Shown: one piece after another, positions 1-11,949 of the stretch | Layout: each line of letters starts with the position of its first letter | Position numbering within the stretch: the first letter of the stretch is position 1 | Origin: Lycorma delicatula | Lineage: Eukaryota; Arthropoda; Insecta; Hemiptera; Fulgoridae | DNA: 64,000 nt | NCBI RefSeq assembly: GCF_047948215.1 | Contig: NC_134456.1 | Span: forward strand, 196,366,034 to 196,430,033 | Direction of reading: 5' to 3' | The notes under the pieces: model-generated | What the model was told of the DNA's origin: nothing | Databases searched by the model: none | The model's input: only the letters and a program-made list of their open reading frames with translations | Position numbers and translations under genes: made by a program

Positions 1-391
1 ACAGAGAGATTAATATGAATTTGTACAAGCTAGATTAGAACATTTACAATTATTATCATTAAAATACTTATTCTATAAATAAAACAAAGATTGGTCAGTT
101 GTGTGAATTTTATTATAGAAGATGAAGATATGAATTCGGTTTACATAAGCCAAGATGAATCCACTCCTAACCAGTCCTGATGGGTACACATTTTCACTAA
201 TAACAGAGAAAACTGAGATTTGTACAAAAATGACTGTCATTGATGCCTGATGGATGACTTTACCCTCATGCATACCTGAAAAGTATGATATGTATATGTG
301 TTTTATACTCATAGCAACAATTCATGAAATGGCAAACTATAATCATTTACAGTATGTTGAAGCTAATAATAACTGTTTTGTGTGTTTTCAG

Positions 392-542
392 TGCCATTAA
401 TCCAATCCTGTACAGTGCCATGTCATCAAAGTTTAGAAGGGGTTTTCAGAAATTATTAATTTGCCGTAAAACATCTAGAACTCAATCAATATCATCTGGT
501 CGCACCACTAAAGGACAGTCTAATATAACTGAACTAATTTAA
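392..542 (+). CDS. Last coding exon of a rhodopsin-like (class A) peptide GPCR
   Basis: The exon opens after a pyrimidine-rich acceptor (AG at 390-391) with the last base of a split Ser codon and ends at TAA 540-542. It encodes the end of transmembrane helix 7 with the NPxxY motif (AINPILYSAMSSKFRRGF), then helix 8 and a short Ser/Thr-rich tail with a Cys (LLICRK) that could be palmitoylated. NPILY followed by MSSKFR is typical of the ecdysis-triggering hormone, neuromedin/pyrokinin and ghrelin receptor branch; I cannot choose within it. Helices 1-6 must lie upstream, outside the window. The upstream in-frame Met at 324 is intronic and not a start. AATAAA signals follow at 634 and 736. Confidence 0.8.
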
Positions 543-633
543 AATAATTAAAATTTAACATGCGTTTTTATCTTATATTTGAGATAAAATTATATTTTGT
601 GAATATATATTAATTATTATAAAATATTAATTA

Positions 634-741
634 AATAAAAAGATTCAGGTGAATTCATTGTAAGTATTGTACTAATTTAATTAGGATTGTTCATTGGCTA
701 TTTAAAAGTGAAATTCATTAATATAAGCTGTCAGAAATAAA
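634..741 (+). terminator. Two polyadenylation signals of the GPCR gene
   Basis: AATAAA occurs at 634-639 and 736-741, 92 and 194 bases past the GPCR stop, in AT-rich 3' UTR-like sequence. Either could be used; no other gene lies between. Confidence 0.45.
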
Positions 742-952
742 AGTTATTGTTTAAATACCAGTGTTTTACTTTTACCAACATCCATGATAATATTCTGTAT
801 AACTGCATGAAAGTATAAGGTTTTTTGTTTTGTATTTTTAATTTTAACTTTGACTATTGGTACATAAAACTTATTGCATGGTACATTGATTACATTTTTA
901 ATATCAGTTATTCCAGTAGTGAAGTAAGAAAAAGGCAGTAAGTATAATCTAA

Positions 953-1246
953 CCCACCGGGTTGGTCTAGTGGTTAACGCGTCTTCCCAAATCAGCTGAT
1001 TTGGAAGTCGAGAGTTACAGCGTTCAAGTCCTAGTAAAGCCAGATATTTTTACACGGATTTGAATACTAGATCGTGGATACCGGTGTTCTTTGGTGTTGG
1101 GTTTCAATTAACCACACATCTCAGGAATGGTCGAACTGAGAATGTACAAGACTACACTTTATTTACACTCATACATATCATCCTCATTCATCCTCTGAAG
1201 AATTACCTAAACGGTAGTTACCGGAGGCTAAACAGGAAAAAGAAAG
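953..1246 (+). mobile_element. Full-length tRNA-derived SINE (family A, copy 1)
   Basis: The head is tRNA-like: an A-box-like GGTCTAGTGGTTAACGC at 964-980, an 18-bp perfect palindrome CCAAATCAGCTGATTTGG at 987-1004 where the anticodon arm would sit, and a B-box GTTCAAGTCC at about 1022-1031. A tRNA-unrelated body follows, ending in CTAAACAGGAAAAAGAAAG. The insertion is flanked by a perfect 16-bp target-site duplication AGTAAGTATAATCTAA at 937-952 and 1247-1262, which fixes both ends and suggests a fairly recent event. SINEs are transcribed by RNA polymerase III and mobilised by a partner LINE. A second copy lies at 13703-13923 on the other strand. Confidence 0.9.
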
Positions 1247-1430
1247 AGTAAGTATAATCTAAATACTATATTATATATAATATCTAGTATTAATAAAATA
1301 ATATCTAATATTATATTGCATAATAGTGGTGTATTTTTTAGCTTACTGGTGAAAACATAAAACAGGTGGCAGTTCAAATAAAACATTTTTATAAAAAATA
1401 CATATTTACATATGTTACAGTCTGTGTGTG

Positions 1431-1432
1431 TA

Positions 1433-1481
<49 letters not shown>
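1431..1481. repeat. (TA)n microsatellite
   Basis: About 25 TA units follow a short TG run. The tract abuts the left end of the Helentron-like element and may be part of its terminal structure. Confidence 0.9.
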
Positions 1482-1485
<4 letters not shown>

Positions 1486-2415
1486 GAACATCTCCTGACT
1501 GACTGATTCATAAACGCCCAGCAAAAACTACTGAAGATAAATCTATGAAAATTTATGTACATTTTTTTTCTTATATTATAAGCGCACGCTAAGAAACGAT
1601 TTTTGAATTTCTGAGTTTAAAGGGTTAAAATGAAGTAATAATGGAATTTACTATTTTTTTTTTTTTTTTTTAATTTCTCGGTAAAAAATGAACATATCAG
1701 CTTGATTTTCGGTGTGTGTAATTTTCATGTAAATATCTAAAAGCCAATTTCTAAATTTTCTGAAATTCGATCTTGAAGTGGTGAAGAAAGGTAAAAAAAA
1801 TTTAAACAATGATTGAAAATTTTCCCAATTTCCGATTGTAGTAAACAAGATACTTACTAGATTAAGGTTTGCAAACACTCTACAGATAAATATCTAAAAA
1901 CCATTTTCGTTTTTTTTAATTCGATTTTTTAGGGGGTGCAACGGTATACGGCGAGACGACTCAACCAACACAGCCATTGTTGCGACGCGATTGGCTACAC
2001 CTGTTTTCGCTTACTTAACTTAAAACGTAAAAGCAATTAAAGAATTAAAAAAAAAAATTATAAACGAAGGTCACCTCTTATTGGTGCTTGTCAGATACGC
2101 TAAGAACCGGGAAAGATATTTCTTTTACCCTTACGAAGGTACGGGTATCCAGTGATAGCTAATATTTTTTAAAATGGAGGCCGATTGTTTTGAAACCCAC
2201 ATTCTTAGGTCACTCAAATTTTTATTGTTCTGAAGAAATTACAATACGCTGATAGCTTCCATAAATTAAATAGGCTTTAATTTAAATTTATTATTATTAT
2301 TCTCATAAGCATGAGTTTAATGAACGCAGGTAATCCAGGGGGCAGAGCCCCCTAGCTAGACGGGAAACGCAAGCAACCACATAGTGCGGGCGAAGTCGCA
2401 TTGGGTATGCTGCTA

Positions 2416-2423
<8 letters not shown>
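1482..2423 (+). mobile_element. Helentron-like non-autonomous element, copy A
   Basis: The block starts after a TA tract with CTGACTGACTGATTCATAAACGCCCAGC, a head I recognise from non-autonomous Helentron/HINE repeats of arthropods. Near its end is a strong hairpin GGGGGCAGAGCCCCC (about 2338-2352) followed by TAGCTAGACGGG and then GCGGGCGAAGTCGC. It ends at another TA tract. No protein is encoded. A diverged copy of the right part, with the same hairpin core and interspersed matching blocks, lies in reverse orientation at 44270-44615, which confirms a dispersed repeat. The class assignment rests on remembered motifs and is tentative; exact ends are unclear because of the TA tracts. Confidence 0.55.

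Positions 2424-2481
<58 letters not shown>
2424..2481. repeat. (TA)n(CA)n compound microsatellite
   Basis: About 21 TA units (2424-2467) pass into about 8 CA units (to 2481). It abuts the right end of the Helentron-like element, so both sides of that element carry TA tracts. Confidence 0.9.
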
Positions 2482-2482
<1 letters not shown>

Positions 2483-4714
2483 TAATCTAAAATGGTGGGC
2501 TGGCTAAACTTTTTCGGATTCTACTTTAAAACTAAACAAAAAATATCCTTAGAAAACATTCATAAAATTAAACAAAATTTCATAAAACTTTCTCAGAAAC
2601 TATTTTTGCCATTTTGGGCTTATAAATTATTTTAGTAAAACTTGGAAAAAATAATTTAATACTTGTAACACACTGAACAACTTTTATTTAAAATATTTCT
2701 AAATACCGTCGATAATTAATTTTCCGATTGTTTTTACCATTAATATACTGATATTTTAGTTTTCTGATGTGGATATACAATTATACCCCACATCTTTCAA
2801 ACGAATAAATAAAATATTCATTAGAAAAAAGAATTCATATCACAGTATCACTTCTTAACTTTTAGATTTCTTAGTACTATAATTGTAATTTAGCAACACG
2901 AAAATTAAATAATATTTTTAAGGTCTTTATCATTTACCTCACGATTGGGTGAGACGACTTGGATGAGTTTATCCAATTTGAGTGAAGCTACCCAAAAGAA
3001 AATTAAAAACTAGAAAAAGGAATACGGAATTAAATAAAAAATAAACTCTAATTAATATTCCCTTTAACTACCACTATTAATTTTTTTTCGGTTCTTTTCT
3101 AGTAACCTACTAATTACAAAACACTTTTAAAACCACTTCAAGTGTTACAGATTATTTTTTTTTTAAACTAATTTCCTGTTAATCGACATATTTATAAATT
3201 TATATATGTATTTTTTTTATATTTTCATAATCACTCAACTAAATTATGTATATGAGATATGGATAACCGTACTTGATTTTGTCGCTTCCTAGGCAAAAAT
3301 GTTCATGTAAAAGCAAAAAAAAAAGTAAGTAGGGTATAAATTAAAAAGTAAAATAAATTAAATTTTCAAGTACGTACGATTTAAAGTTAGGCAGTAACTT
3401 AGTAATTAGGTGAAAAACAGATCCTTATTAACCAACCGAAATTCAGTTTTGGAGGCCATCAGTGCAATTCTTAATGAATATTTTAAAATTAATATACGGA
3501 CAAATATTTCTTTGGTCAAGTGGTAAGCCAATTTGTCCGTATGTTCCTGTTATATATATTTCACATGCGAACCGAAAATACGACTACTACCGCAAAAGGG
3601 AAGTATTAACTGGTTTAATTTTTGTCTAATTTAGTCAGTAAAATTTGATGATGAACTTCTCTTATCGTAGAACCGGGTTGTAGCTATGATGCGAAGCCTA
3701 TAACTGGAATGAATTTCTGAAGAATTATCTGGAAATTAACCTTTGTTTTCAACAAAATTAACGTTTATCTGGTTCTCTTACATTAAACCCAGATCAAACT
3801 CTGAACTCAGAACTTTGATTATTAATTACGTTTTGAATTTATTATAGACAAAATAAATTTATTTTTTAACATAACAAACATTTCTTGTTATTATTATTCA
3901 ATAATGAGAAAATATATTTTAATGATGATACCGTGTACGCAAATTAATTTGTTTATGTGGTTTTGTCAGACGTTAGGTATATTAATTAATTACCATGGAT
4001 GTCTTTATTCAACATTTTGAACTTCATTCGCTTTAATTCATTATAATTTTAGTTGCTTATCACCATTTTAATACATTTATTAATATATTATATATATATT
4101 TCCAGAAGTAAATAAACATTGCTTTAGAATTAAATATTATTAAATAATATATGAAGTATTTACTGAAGTACATCTATAAAAAAAATTCAAATAAACGATA
4201 AATGTTTAAATTCATTATACTCATACTTACCAAATAATTATTTGACTAATTATAAGTTCAGATCAAGTAGTAAACCTAAATTTCGTTTTTCAACTTTAAG
4301 CTATAAATAGATAAATTTATTTTTGTTAAAAACAACCATAAATAAAAACAAAGAGTTTATAAAAATTCCACGAATTAATTGATGTTTAATTTTAACGTTT
4401 ATTTAAATGTTGTAAAAGAAAAACACTGTTCAAAATTTAATAATTTTTTTTTAATCTCTGGTAACGGGCAGTTAAACTTAGACTTTTTTTACAGTAACAA
4501 CTGAAATTTTACATTATCTTTTACACAAAGATGCTTAAAATTTAAAGTAGTAAATACAAATTAGATACTGTGAATTATTAACATCGTTATTTTATATATT
4601 TTAAGAGTTTAACTTTAAAATAAGACTTATAAGTTAAGGCCAGAAGAAATTTGTTCCTCATTATAAGAGAAATATTTCTTGTTATAGGATAACTACATTT
4701 ATTAGATTGCTTAT
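2482..4714. other. AT-rich stretch with no recognisable gene
   Basis: No ORF of note and no recognisable TE protein. The one structure seen is a hairpin with perfect 12-bp arms (ATACGGACAAAT at 3494-3505, its complement at 3531-3542) and a 25-nt loop. Confidence 0.6.
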
Positions 4715-5745
4715 TTCACTGGAAAGTTGTTGCTCTGCTGAAGCTATTATCTCTTCCTCCCCTGACGAAATCTCTTCCGCAACTTCTTGCTGTGACACAG
4801 AATGCAGCTCCATAAGTTCTGGTGGTCAGCTACTGGCTATGATCTTCCACTAGCTCTCGATGTTGTTGCTATCCACCTCTAGTCCCACAATCTTGGCCAG
4901 AGACACAATCTCGTCGATAACAGGCTCCATAGGTACTTGCTCAAACCCTTCGGAGTCCCATTCGACAACGCTGTCCGGACAAAGCTTCTTCCATGCAGAA
5001 ATAAGGGTGGGTTGTCTTGGTGACCCTTTCCATGCCTCTTCGATCATCTTGTGGCAGGCAACGATGTGAAAGTGGTCTTTCCAAAACTCTCTGAGAATGA
5101 GATTGCTTCCTTCAGTTACCTCAAAATAACGCTGGAAGAGCTCTGTAGTGAAGACTTTTTTTAAATTTCAAATAACCTGCTGGTCCTTGGGCTGCAGTAA
5201 AGGAGTGGTGTTGGGAGGCAGAAACTGGATCTTGATGAATTCAAATTCTTCAAGGTGGTCATTTTCTAGGCCTGGAGGATGTGCAGGAACGTTGCCCATA
5301 ATAAGCAAAGCAAGGAGTGGCAAATTCATCTCAAGCAGTGTTTTTTTGTGAGCGTGCCTCACAACGCTGCGGATGCTGATTCTTCTCTTATACTTTTCGA
5401 ACAACCCACGGCTTGTTTTGAATGCTTCTTCTTTGTTCGTTGATGATCCTGACGTTTTCTTAATGAAGTTGGCAAAAATTAGTTTCTTCTTCTCACAAAT
5501 TATGTTTTCGTTAATAGTGTCGCCTTGAATTTGCTTCTCGTTGATCCATATGTGAAGCAATCTTTCAAAATTATCGAGAATACGTGGCCGTTACATAGAA
5601 ATTATTGTGAAACTCTTTGAAATATCAGTCTCCTTAATCTTATCTTTGTTTTTGTGAATTGTACAAATCGTTGATGTAGATCGATTGTATGTGCGTGCTA
5701 GGTCAGCCACGCTCACATCTTGTTCTTGTTTGTCAGTGATTTGGC
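4715..5745 (-). pseudogene. Broken Tigger/pogo transposase (Tigger copy 1)
   Basis: Read on -, the remains follow the order of TIGD1-like transposases. First is a CENP-B-type helix-turn-helix (VSVADLARTYNRSTSTIC, about 5720-5650). Then comes the second DNA-binding domain (HIWINEKQIQGD, EAFKTSRGLFEKYKRR, SVVRH). The reading then jumps straight to LLEMNLPLLALLIMGNVPAH, so the segment with the first catalytic Asp is deleted. The second catalytic Asp (normally MDNAPAH) is Gly here. FLPPNTTPLLQPKDQQVI and the C-terminal region (SAWKKLCPDSVVEWDSEGFE, about 4960-5000) follow, with in-frame stops. CGTT-rich sequence at 5960-6065 (CTCGTT repeated) looks like the terminal inverted repeat beyond the 5' end. 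It cannot be active. Confidence 0.85.
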
Positions 5746-5829
5746 GTTCCTAACTTCCCTAACATCCCTAACTTCTTACGGCATTTCCTTTGGGGACAAA
5801 CATGTAAGCATATTTAAACTTTGCACTAA

Positions 5830-5830
<1 letters not shown>

Positions 5831-5864
<34 letters not shown>
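5831..5864. repeat. (TA)n microsatellite
   Basis: About 17 TA units, just outside the N-terminal end of the broken Tigger transposase. The YIYIYI reading frames across it are an artefact of the repeat. Confidence 0.9.
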
Positions 5865-5869
<5 letters not shown>

Positions 5870-5959
5870 AATGTGTCTGAGTGCAACTTTCACAAGCGAC
5901 AATAAGATGATAGCTAAACGCTGATAGCCAAGATGCAGGCAGGATATGACGTCATGATA

Positions 5960-6066
5960 TCTCATCACTCGTTCTGCGAAACATCGCAGGTTAAGGTAGT
6001 CATTTTTTTACATTCTGTTTTGCTCGTTATGTGAATCACTCGTTTTGGAAGGTACTCGTTACCTAT
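5960..6066 (-). repeat. Probable terminal repeat region of Tigger copy 1
   Basis: The sequence contains repeated CTCGTT/GCTCGTTATG/CTCGTTTTGG motifs ending in CTCGTTACCTATATAT. Such CGTT-repeat termini are typical of Tigger-type elements. The opposite end was not convincingly found; GGTAACGGG at about 4460 is a weak candidate. Confidence 0.45.
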
Positions 6067-6634
6067 ATATCTAAAAAATACTAAATAACATAATACATTA
6101 TTTTTAATATTATCGCGTGTTCGCGGCTCGACCAGGATGTTGAGAGATCAACAATTAAAAATCTTTATATAAGTACGATTTGCTGCTCTAAGAACGTAGA
6201 AAATAATATAAATAAATAATAATAATGATCATAATAATAGTAATAATAAACGACAATAATAATAACAGCAACATTATTAAGAATAATAGTGAATAAGTGA
6301 CATACAAAATAGTATTTTGAATAAGTACAAGATTTTTTTTTTAAAGAGAGTTAAATTATAAAAACCAGTATACAGTCCATTTGACTGAAGAAATAATAAT
6401 CACCGCTAATATTAACCCCTAATATTGCATTAAAACCAGATAACATTAGACAAGTCTAAAGTTCTTACAGTTCCATTCTCTGAAAATACTATTACTTCTG
6501 CTGTTTACAATAAAACTGCCCTACACTTTATGAATGAATTTAATACTATCACTAACTCACCAAACAACTTCCTGGATTCAACCATTGTCTTTACTATAAT
6601 GTTTATGACGTATTCTTCACTCGTAATTACTACA
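6067..6634. other. AT-rich spacer without recognisable features
   Basis: Includes an imperfect AAT/AATA-rich simple-sequence stretch at about 6200-6300 (ATAATAATAATAAC variants). No gene seen. Confidence 0.5.
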
Positions 6635-6905
6635 CGCTGATTGAAAACGCCGTCTCACAATCGCGTTGAACACGGCCTCGCTAAACTACTCGCTGTGTTA
6701 TCGCGTCTACGCCCGAACACGCCCTCGCCGAACTAGTCACTTAATACTCCATGGCCAATGTTCCAAGCAGGACTCGCCTCATTCTTTAACTGCTGAAGCG
6801 TGAGAACTCTCATCGTTCGCGATCTTACATTTTCCCATAAATTCCTATTCCGATCTCGTCGAACAACAGCGGTTGGAGGTGCCATTGTCTGTACTACAAA
6901 GACAG
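6635..6905 (-). other. GC-richer block, unidentified repeat
   Basis: About 270 bases rich in CG dinucleotides (CGCGTT, CGCGTCTACGCCCG, TCGCGATC) stand out sharply from the flanks. On - there is a short open frame of about 50 residues from an ATG near 6883 (MAPPTAVVRRDRNRNLWENV...) ending near 6733. I do not recognise it. It could be the untranslated leader or LTR of a retroelement or a solo repeat; no flanking duplicate was seen in the window. Confidence 0.35.
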
Positions 6906-9900
6906 ATTGTTAAACGGACTTGTTAGCCTGAGAAAATGATCGCTTTTAGTTCCTTTAATTATTTTTTTCTCATAATTTCTTTTTAATTGGAAGGAATCCG
7001 CTACCCAGGTCGTTATAATGGTCATTTTACAATATATTGCTTATATTAAATACAATATTTACGTATGATGAAGTCTGTTTGATCATTAAAAAAGTAGGCT
7101 AAAATAACAGCTTAAAAATTCTGTATTAAAAATTTTACATTTTCTTTTTTTCTTTCTATTGAAATTTCTGATATATTATCAACATAAATTATAATAAATA
7201 TAAACTCTTTTGTTTTGTTTATCTTTTTTCTTAGTAATATTTTATTTTGGAAAAATAGAATATAATTTATTTCGAATAATATTTCAGACGTGCATTTCAA
7301 AATATGATGTAATGTGACACATACGTACGTGCAATGTACATACGTACAAATAAGAAACCTACGTGACTTACGGTGTATGTAAAAGTGACATTTTATTAAG
7401 ATGTCAAACATATTACCTCAGCATATTATCTCAAAATAAAATTTGTTTTTAAATTCATTATTTCACTGTATCGTATATTATATTTTATACAATTACTTTT
7501 TGTTCTTTGAAATTAATTTCAAATTGTTTATATTTTAAAGTTTTTTACTAACTATATTTTTCATCTTTTTTAAACACTTTTTCTAATTTATTTTAATTAA
7601 TTGTATATATTTCGATGACAAATTCATCGATAATGCGTTAAGAAAAAATTCATTAATATGATTTTTATAAAAAGAAAACAACCATAATTATCTGCACAGC
7701 ATTCATTCTTTGTATATTTATATCTTAGAGGAAATTTAATAAGTTTGTAAATATTTATTGGAGCCGGAATTAAATAGTTTTGTTATTATTTTATGAAAAT
7801 CAGATGAATAATTTCCAAGAAAATATTTTTAATCTTAAAAATGCCTTCTTGAACATTAATACTAATACTTAAATTTTTAGTATATTACATCTTAACTTAA
7901 ACATCTTTTGAAAAAAATTTAGTTTTTAGTTGTTTTTCTATTCATGTAATTGTTCAATGCGATTAATATTTAAGGATACACGAAAGCAAAAGATAAAATA
8001 AATCACATAAGATAGATTCAATCATTTTGTTTCTGGTTACGTTCGGAAAATTTTGAGACGGCATTAAACAGAACTGAAACCAAATATTTCAACTTCTATT
8101 CCTTCCGGACTTTACAGCAAATTCAAAAACAAATCCTTCATTATGAATTTTTTATACTTTGTGAGAAACCTTTATAGAATCTCTGTATTAAAGTTCAAGT
8201 TTCTATCCAAAGCTATTTTTAAAATATTAAAAATGTTATGAAATTTATTAATCTCGTTTCAACCACTTAAAGGAGCATTTCGAATGTTCCTTTTTCTAAA
8301 AGTGATGTTAAAATTACAAAGGGAGCTTTCTCTAATTCAGAGTCACTAGTCTAAACAGTCACAGATATATCTGTGCAATAATGATAAATGTGGGTGAAGA
8401 GATGTAAAATTAATTTATCGAAAATTAATTTTTCAGTATAGATTTAAATATAGCTGTAAGTTTAGAATTTGGCATCTACGATAATTTACAATATATTTTT
8501 CTCTTGGTAAATGAGTACGCCACGCCGAAACTAGTCAAAATGGATTCAGGGTTGGTCAAAATGGATATTTCCGTTAAAATCTAAAAACCGACATTTTCGC
8601 GATCACAATACTTCCTTTACTTCTTACAAATAAGTAAAAATAGCTTTTTTCAAATTTTATTACTTATTTTCACATGAATAATGCGTACTATAATAAGAAA
8701 ATGTGATACACCAATAGTCAGTTAAAATAAATTACAACTTAATAATATTTTTGAAGAATATTTTAAGAATTAATATAATAAAAAAATACAAATAGTGAAA
8801 ATTAATAACACATAACTAAATAAAAATAAAAATATTAAAAGAGAAAAATTTAACATAGAAAATTGGCTTTATCTTTATTTGGACAATACCCGTATTAGGC
8901 GTCCCCGACCGAAAATTATGTATATAAAAGTGTTTTGGTAATACCATGTAAGTTTGTGTACATCTGTTTTAAGAACTCATCATTGAATGATTGCTAAGGG
9001 TTTTATGAAGAGTACATTTTAAAATATTGTAGGTCTATAACCAACTGATCTGAGAAATTTTAAATTGAATTTTATGGAGGTGATATTTCTTGGCCGATCC
9101 AAATAAGTTAGTTGAACTATGTATGATCAGATAGATCTTGGGATACTGTTGTAGGCAATTGATATATGTTCTATGAAAATAGAAAATTTTGAATTAATAC
9201 AAATAACATAAAAGAAGTTAAATCATTAATTTAGGTTAGTCTTTTATTCATCATTAGACTTAATTAATGAACTAAAGTATGTCTAGGCATCTAAAAATTT
9301 TTCAGATGGGAAGGGAAGGATAGTTTCTTCTACAAAGTTTTAAGGAAGCATTAAAGAGTTAAAGTTAATTTTTAAAGGTAACTTAGAAAATTTTACATGC
9401 AAGTTGTAGTTGAAATTAGAAATTGAAAAGTATCTTTGTATGAATTATTTTTGTGGAGTTTTGTGACTGATATTAGTGAAATATGTAGGAAAACCAGAAA
9501 ATCAAGAATAGATAATTTTAAAATGTGGTAGTATAAGAGAATTTTAAAAATTAGATGGATTGAAATTGTACTTTTCGTGAGTAAGTAATTAAGAAGATAT
9601 GGAGATTATATAAATCTGTTTACCGTTTTTACAGGTAAATATACTGTAATAATGAATTGTAAGTCTACATTAAGCAGTTAATTTGATAATTATAGGAGTG
9701 GTAGAAGAAATATTAGTAATAACTACAGAATAAGACACAAAAAGTGGATAAACTGTAACAAATGAAGAAGATTAAAAGATTAGTAGCATAGAATTGAACT
9801 AATTAATAAATAATAATAGAAAAATGATTAACAAAACCCAAGGAACTAAGAAGAGTTCATTCATTATATGAATTCAAATGTTATTCTACTCTTAATTAAT

Positions 9901-11949
9901 TTTATTATTATAAAATACAAATAAAAGCCCTTGCTTCCTAAAAAGAAAAACTGTTTTAGAGGAAAAACTCTTCAAATGTATTAGTCACTCACTGTATATA
10001 ATTAAATAAACTTATTTTTAAACAATGCAATGTTTGTTTATAGACTTTAGATTTGATATAACATTTCTTTCATCATTTTTCATAATAAGTTAACAAAAGA
10101 TAAAACAAATGTAATTTATTGAAATAAAAAATGGATTTATGGAAACATCATTGAATACCTTTTTTATTGTTTATTTTCTTTCTAAGTCGAGGTGCTTGTA
10201 AATAAACTATAATAAATTTCAACCAGCAAATATATTTAAAAAAATTGTAATTAAAGCTGTTATAAACAGTTATCAACTATGTGAAAAAATCTTGAATAAA
10301 AAATATAACTATTAAAATAATTATTTATTTATTTTTTTTTATAATTTGTATATTATTAAGATAATAATGAATTTAATTAATTTTACACAATCCTTTTACA
10401 TTTCACAGTCAGTAAAAATTATATAAATAATTGTCGAATACTTTATTTTTACTTTTTAATGTAATGGAATGAATGTTATTACAAGTAAAGACAGGTTAAT
10501 AAATTTATGGTTAAAAGGATATTTTAAATTTTTAATGCTTTTTTAATGGTGTTTGGTTTTGCAAGAAGTATAGGACTGACCATTTGTATTATCTAACTTG
10601 ATGAAATTTCTTCAGTACTTTTGATTAAACTTTTCCGTTGTCAAAGAGTATAGTAACAAAGTGTTTCTAATTTCAGTTGAGCTTCGTATTTCAATCTCAA
10701 CTTGAGGATGCATTGTAGATCAAATATATTGGATTTCAAGCATATATACATGTTATAATATGTTTGTAGGTGTAGTAACTGTTATGAAGTAATAAATGTG
10801 TCACAAAGTTAAGTTCACATTTAAATATGTATTCATGATCTGCTCAAACCACATTTTACTATCAGTCTACAAAGTGCGTTAAAATAATCTCAGCTAAATC
10901 TGGGACTTTAAATATTTAAGATCATGCATCAAAGTAGGGTAGTTTTTGTTATTTGAAAGCACTTTTTTTACTAAATGATTATTTTTTTAAGTTAGTAAAA
11001 TCATTAATTTACCATTACAATTTGTTTTTATAGCTTAATAATTTAAATAGATGCTTAAAAAAATTATTTGTACTTAAAATATGTTTTCCTTTTAATCTTT
11101 ATATTATCTATTCTGTTTTTATTTTCCAAACAAATAAATTTCCTTCTTTCGTAGAATTGTGATAATTATTTTTCTTGATTCTATTAAAAAGAAAGAGTTA
11201 ATTTTATAAGAATTCAGAATATTGAAAAATTCAAATTCAAACCAGAATGTTTTTTTTACTACCTAAACATATTAAAATAAACCACAAGTTCAAAAAAACG
11301 CAAAACAAATTGTTTAATGACTTTCTCTTGCTGCTCATATTTTTAAACATATGGCAGAATATCATTTTAGGAAAAATCATTCAACTGAAATATTTGGTAG
11401 GAGTAGTAAATATTTTTCTAATAATAATAATAATCGAATAATTTCTATACATTCACTTAGCTCTAGGCAAAGATTTTATGAAAATCTTTCAAGCTATTTA
11501 AATATTACATAAACAACATTGCACAGTAAACATTTCAGTACACAGTCTTCTAAACTTACAACCTTCTAGAGTGTACCACAAGTGAACAAATATCAAGAAA
11601 GTTTGTTCACATTTTCAATTGAAAAACATTTTTTTATCAATAACTTCAAATTTTAATTCCTCAGTTTAATAGAAGCAGGTTAAAAAGAGCAAAATTTGGG
11701 TGAGTAGTATTCTTATAAAATTTTGAAAATCACTAGAAAGAGTTTAATTTCTAAGTCAAGATGTTAGCAGGCTTTACATTACTAAATCTGTTCAGATAAA
11801 ATAAGCACCAAAATATTAAATTTAACAAATAAATAAATCAAATTTGACTTCCACTTTTATTTAACTTATTTTGCCTCTTACCAACTTTGTATATTTCTTG
11901 TTTTTTATATTTTTAACTGATCTCAAAAAGGAAAATGTTTTCCGTTTTA
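6906..11949. other. Long AT-rich stretch, no gene seen
   Basis: Homopolymer-rich sequence with many stops in all frames. A short GC-richer piece near 8515-8615 (CACGCCGAAACTAGTCAAAATGG, then TTGGTCAAAATGG) looks like a repeat end but is not classifiable. No TE protein or exon could be supported. Confidence 0.5.

Noticed and set aside
1228..1524. Long Tyr-Ile repeat frame across the TA tract
   Set aside because: Product of a microsatellite; not a gene. The same holds at 5720-5968 and 21922-22200.
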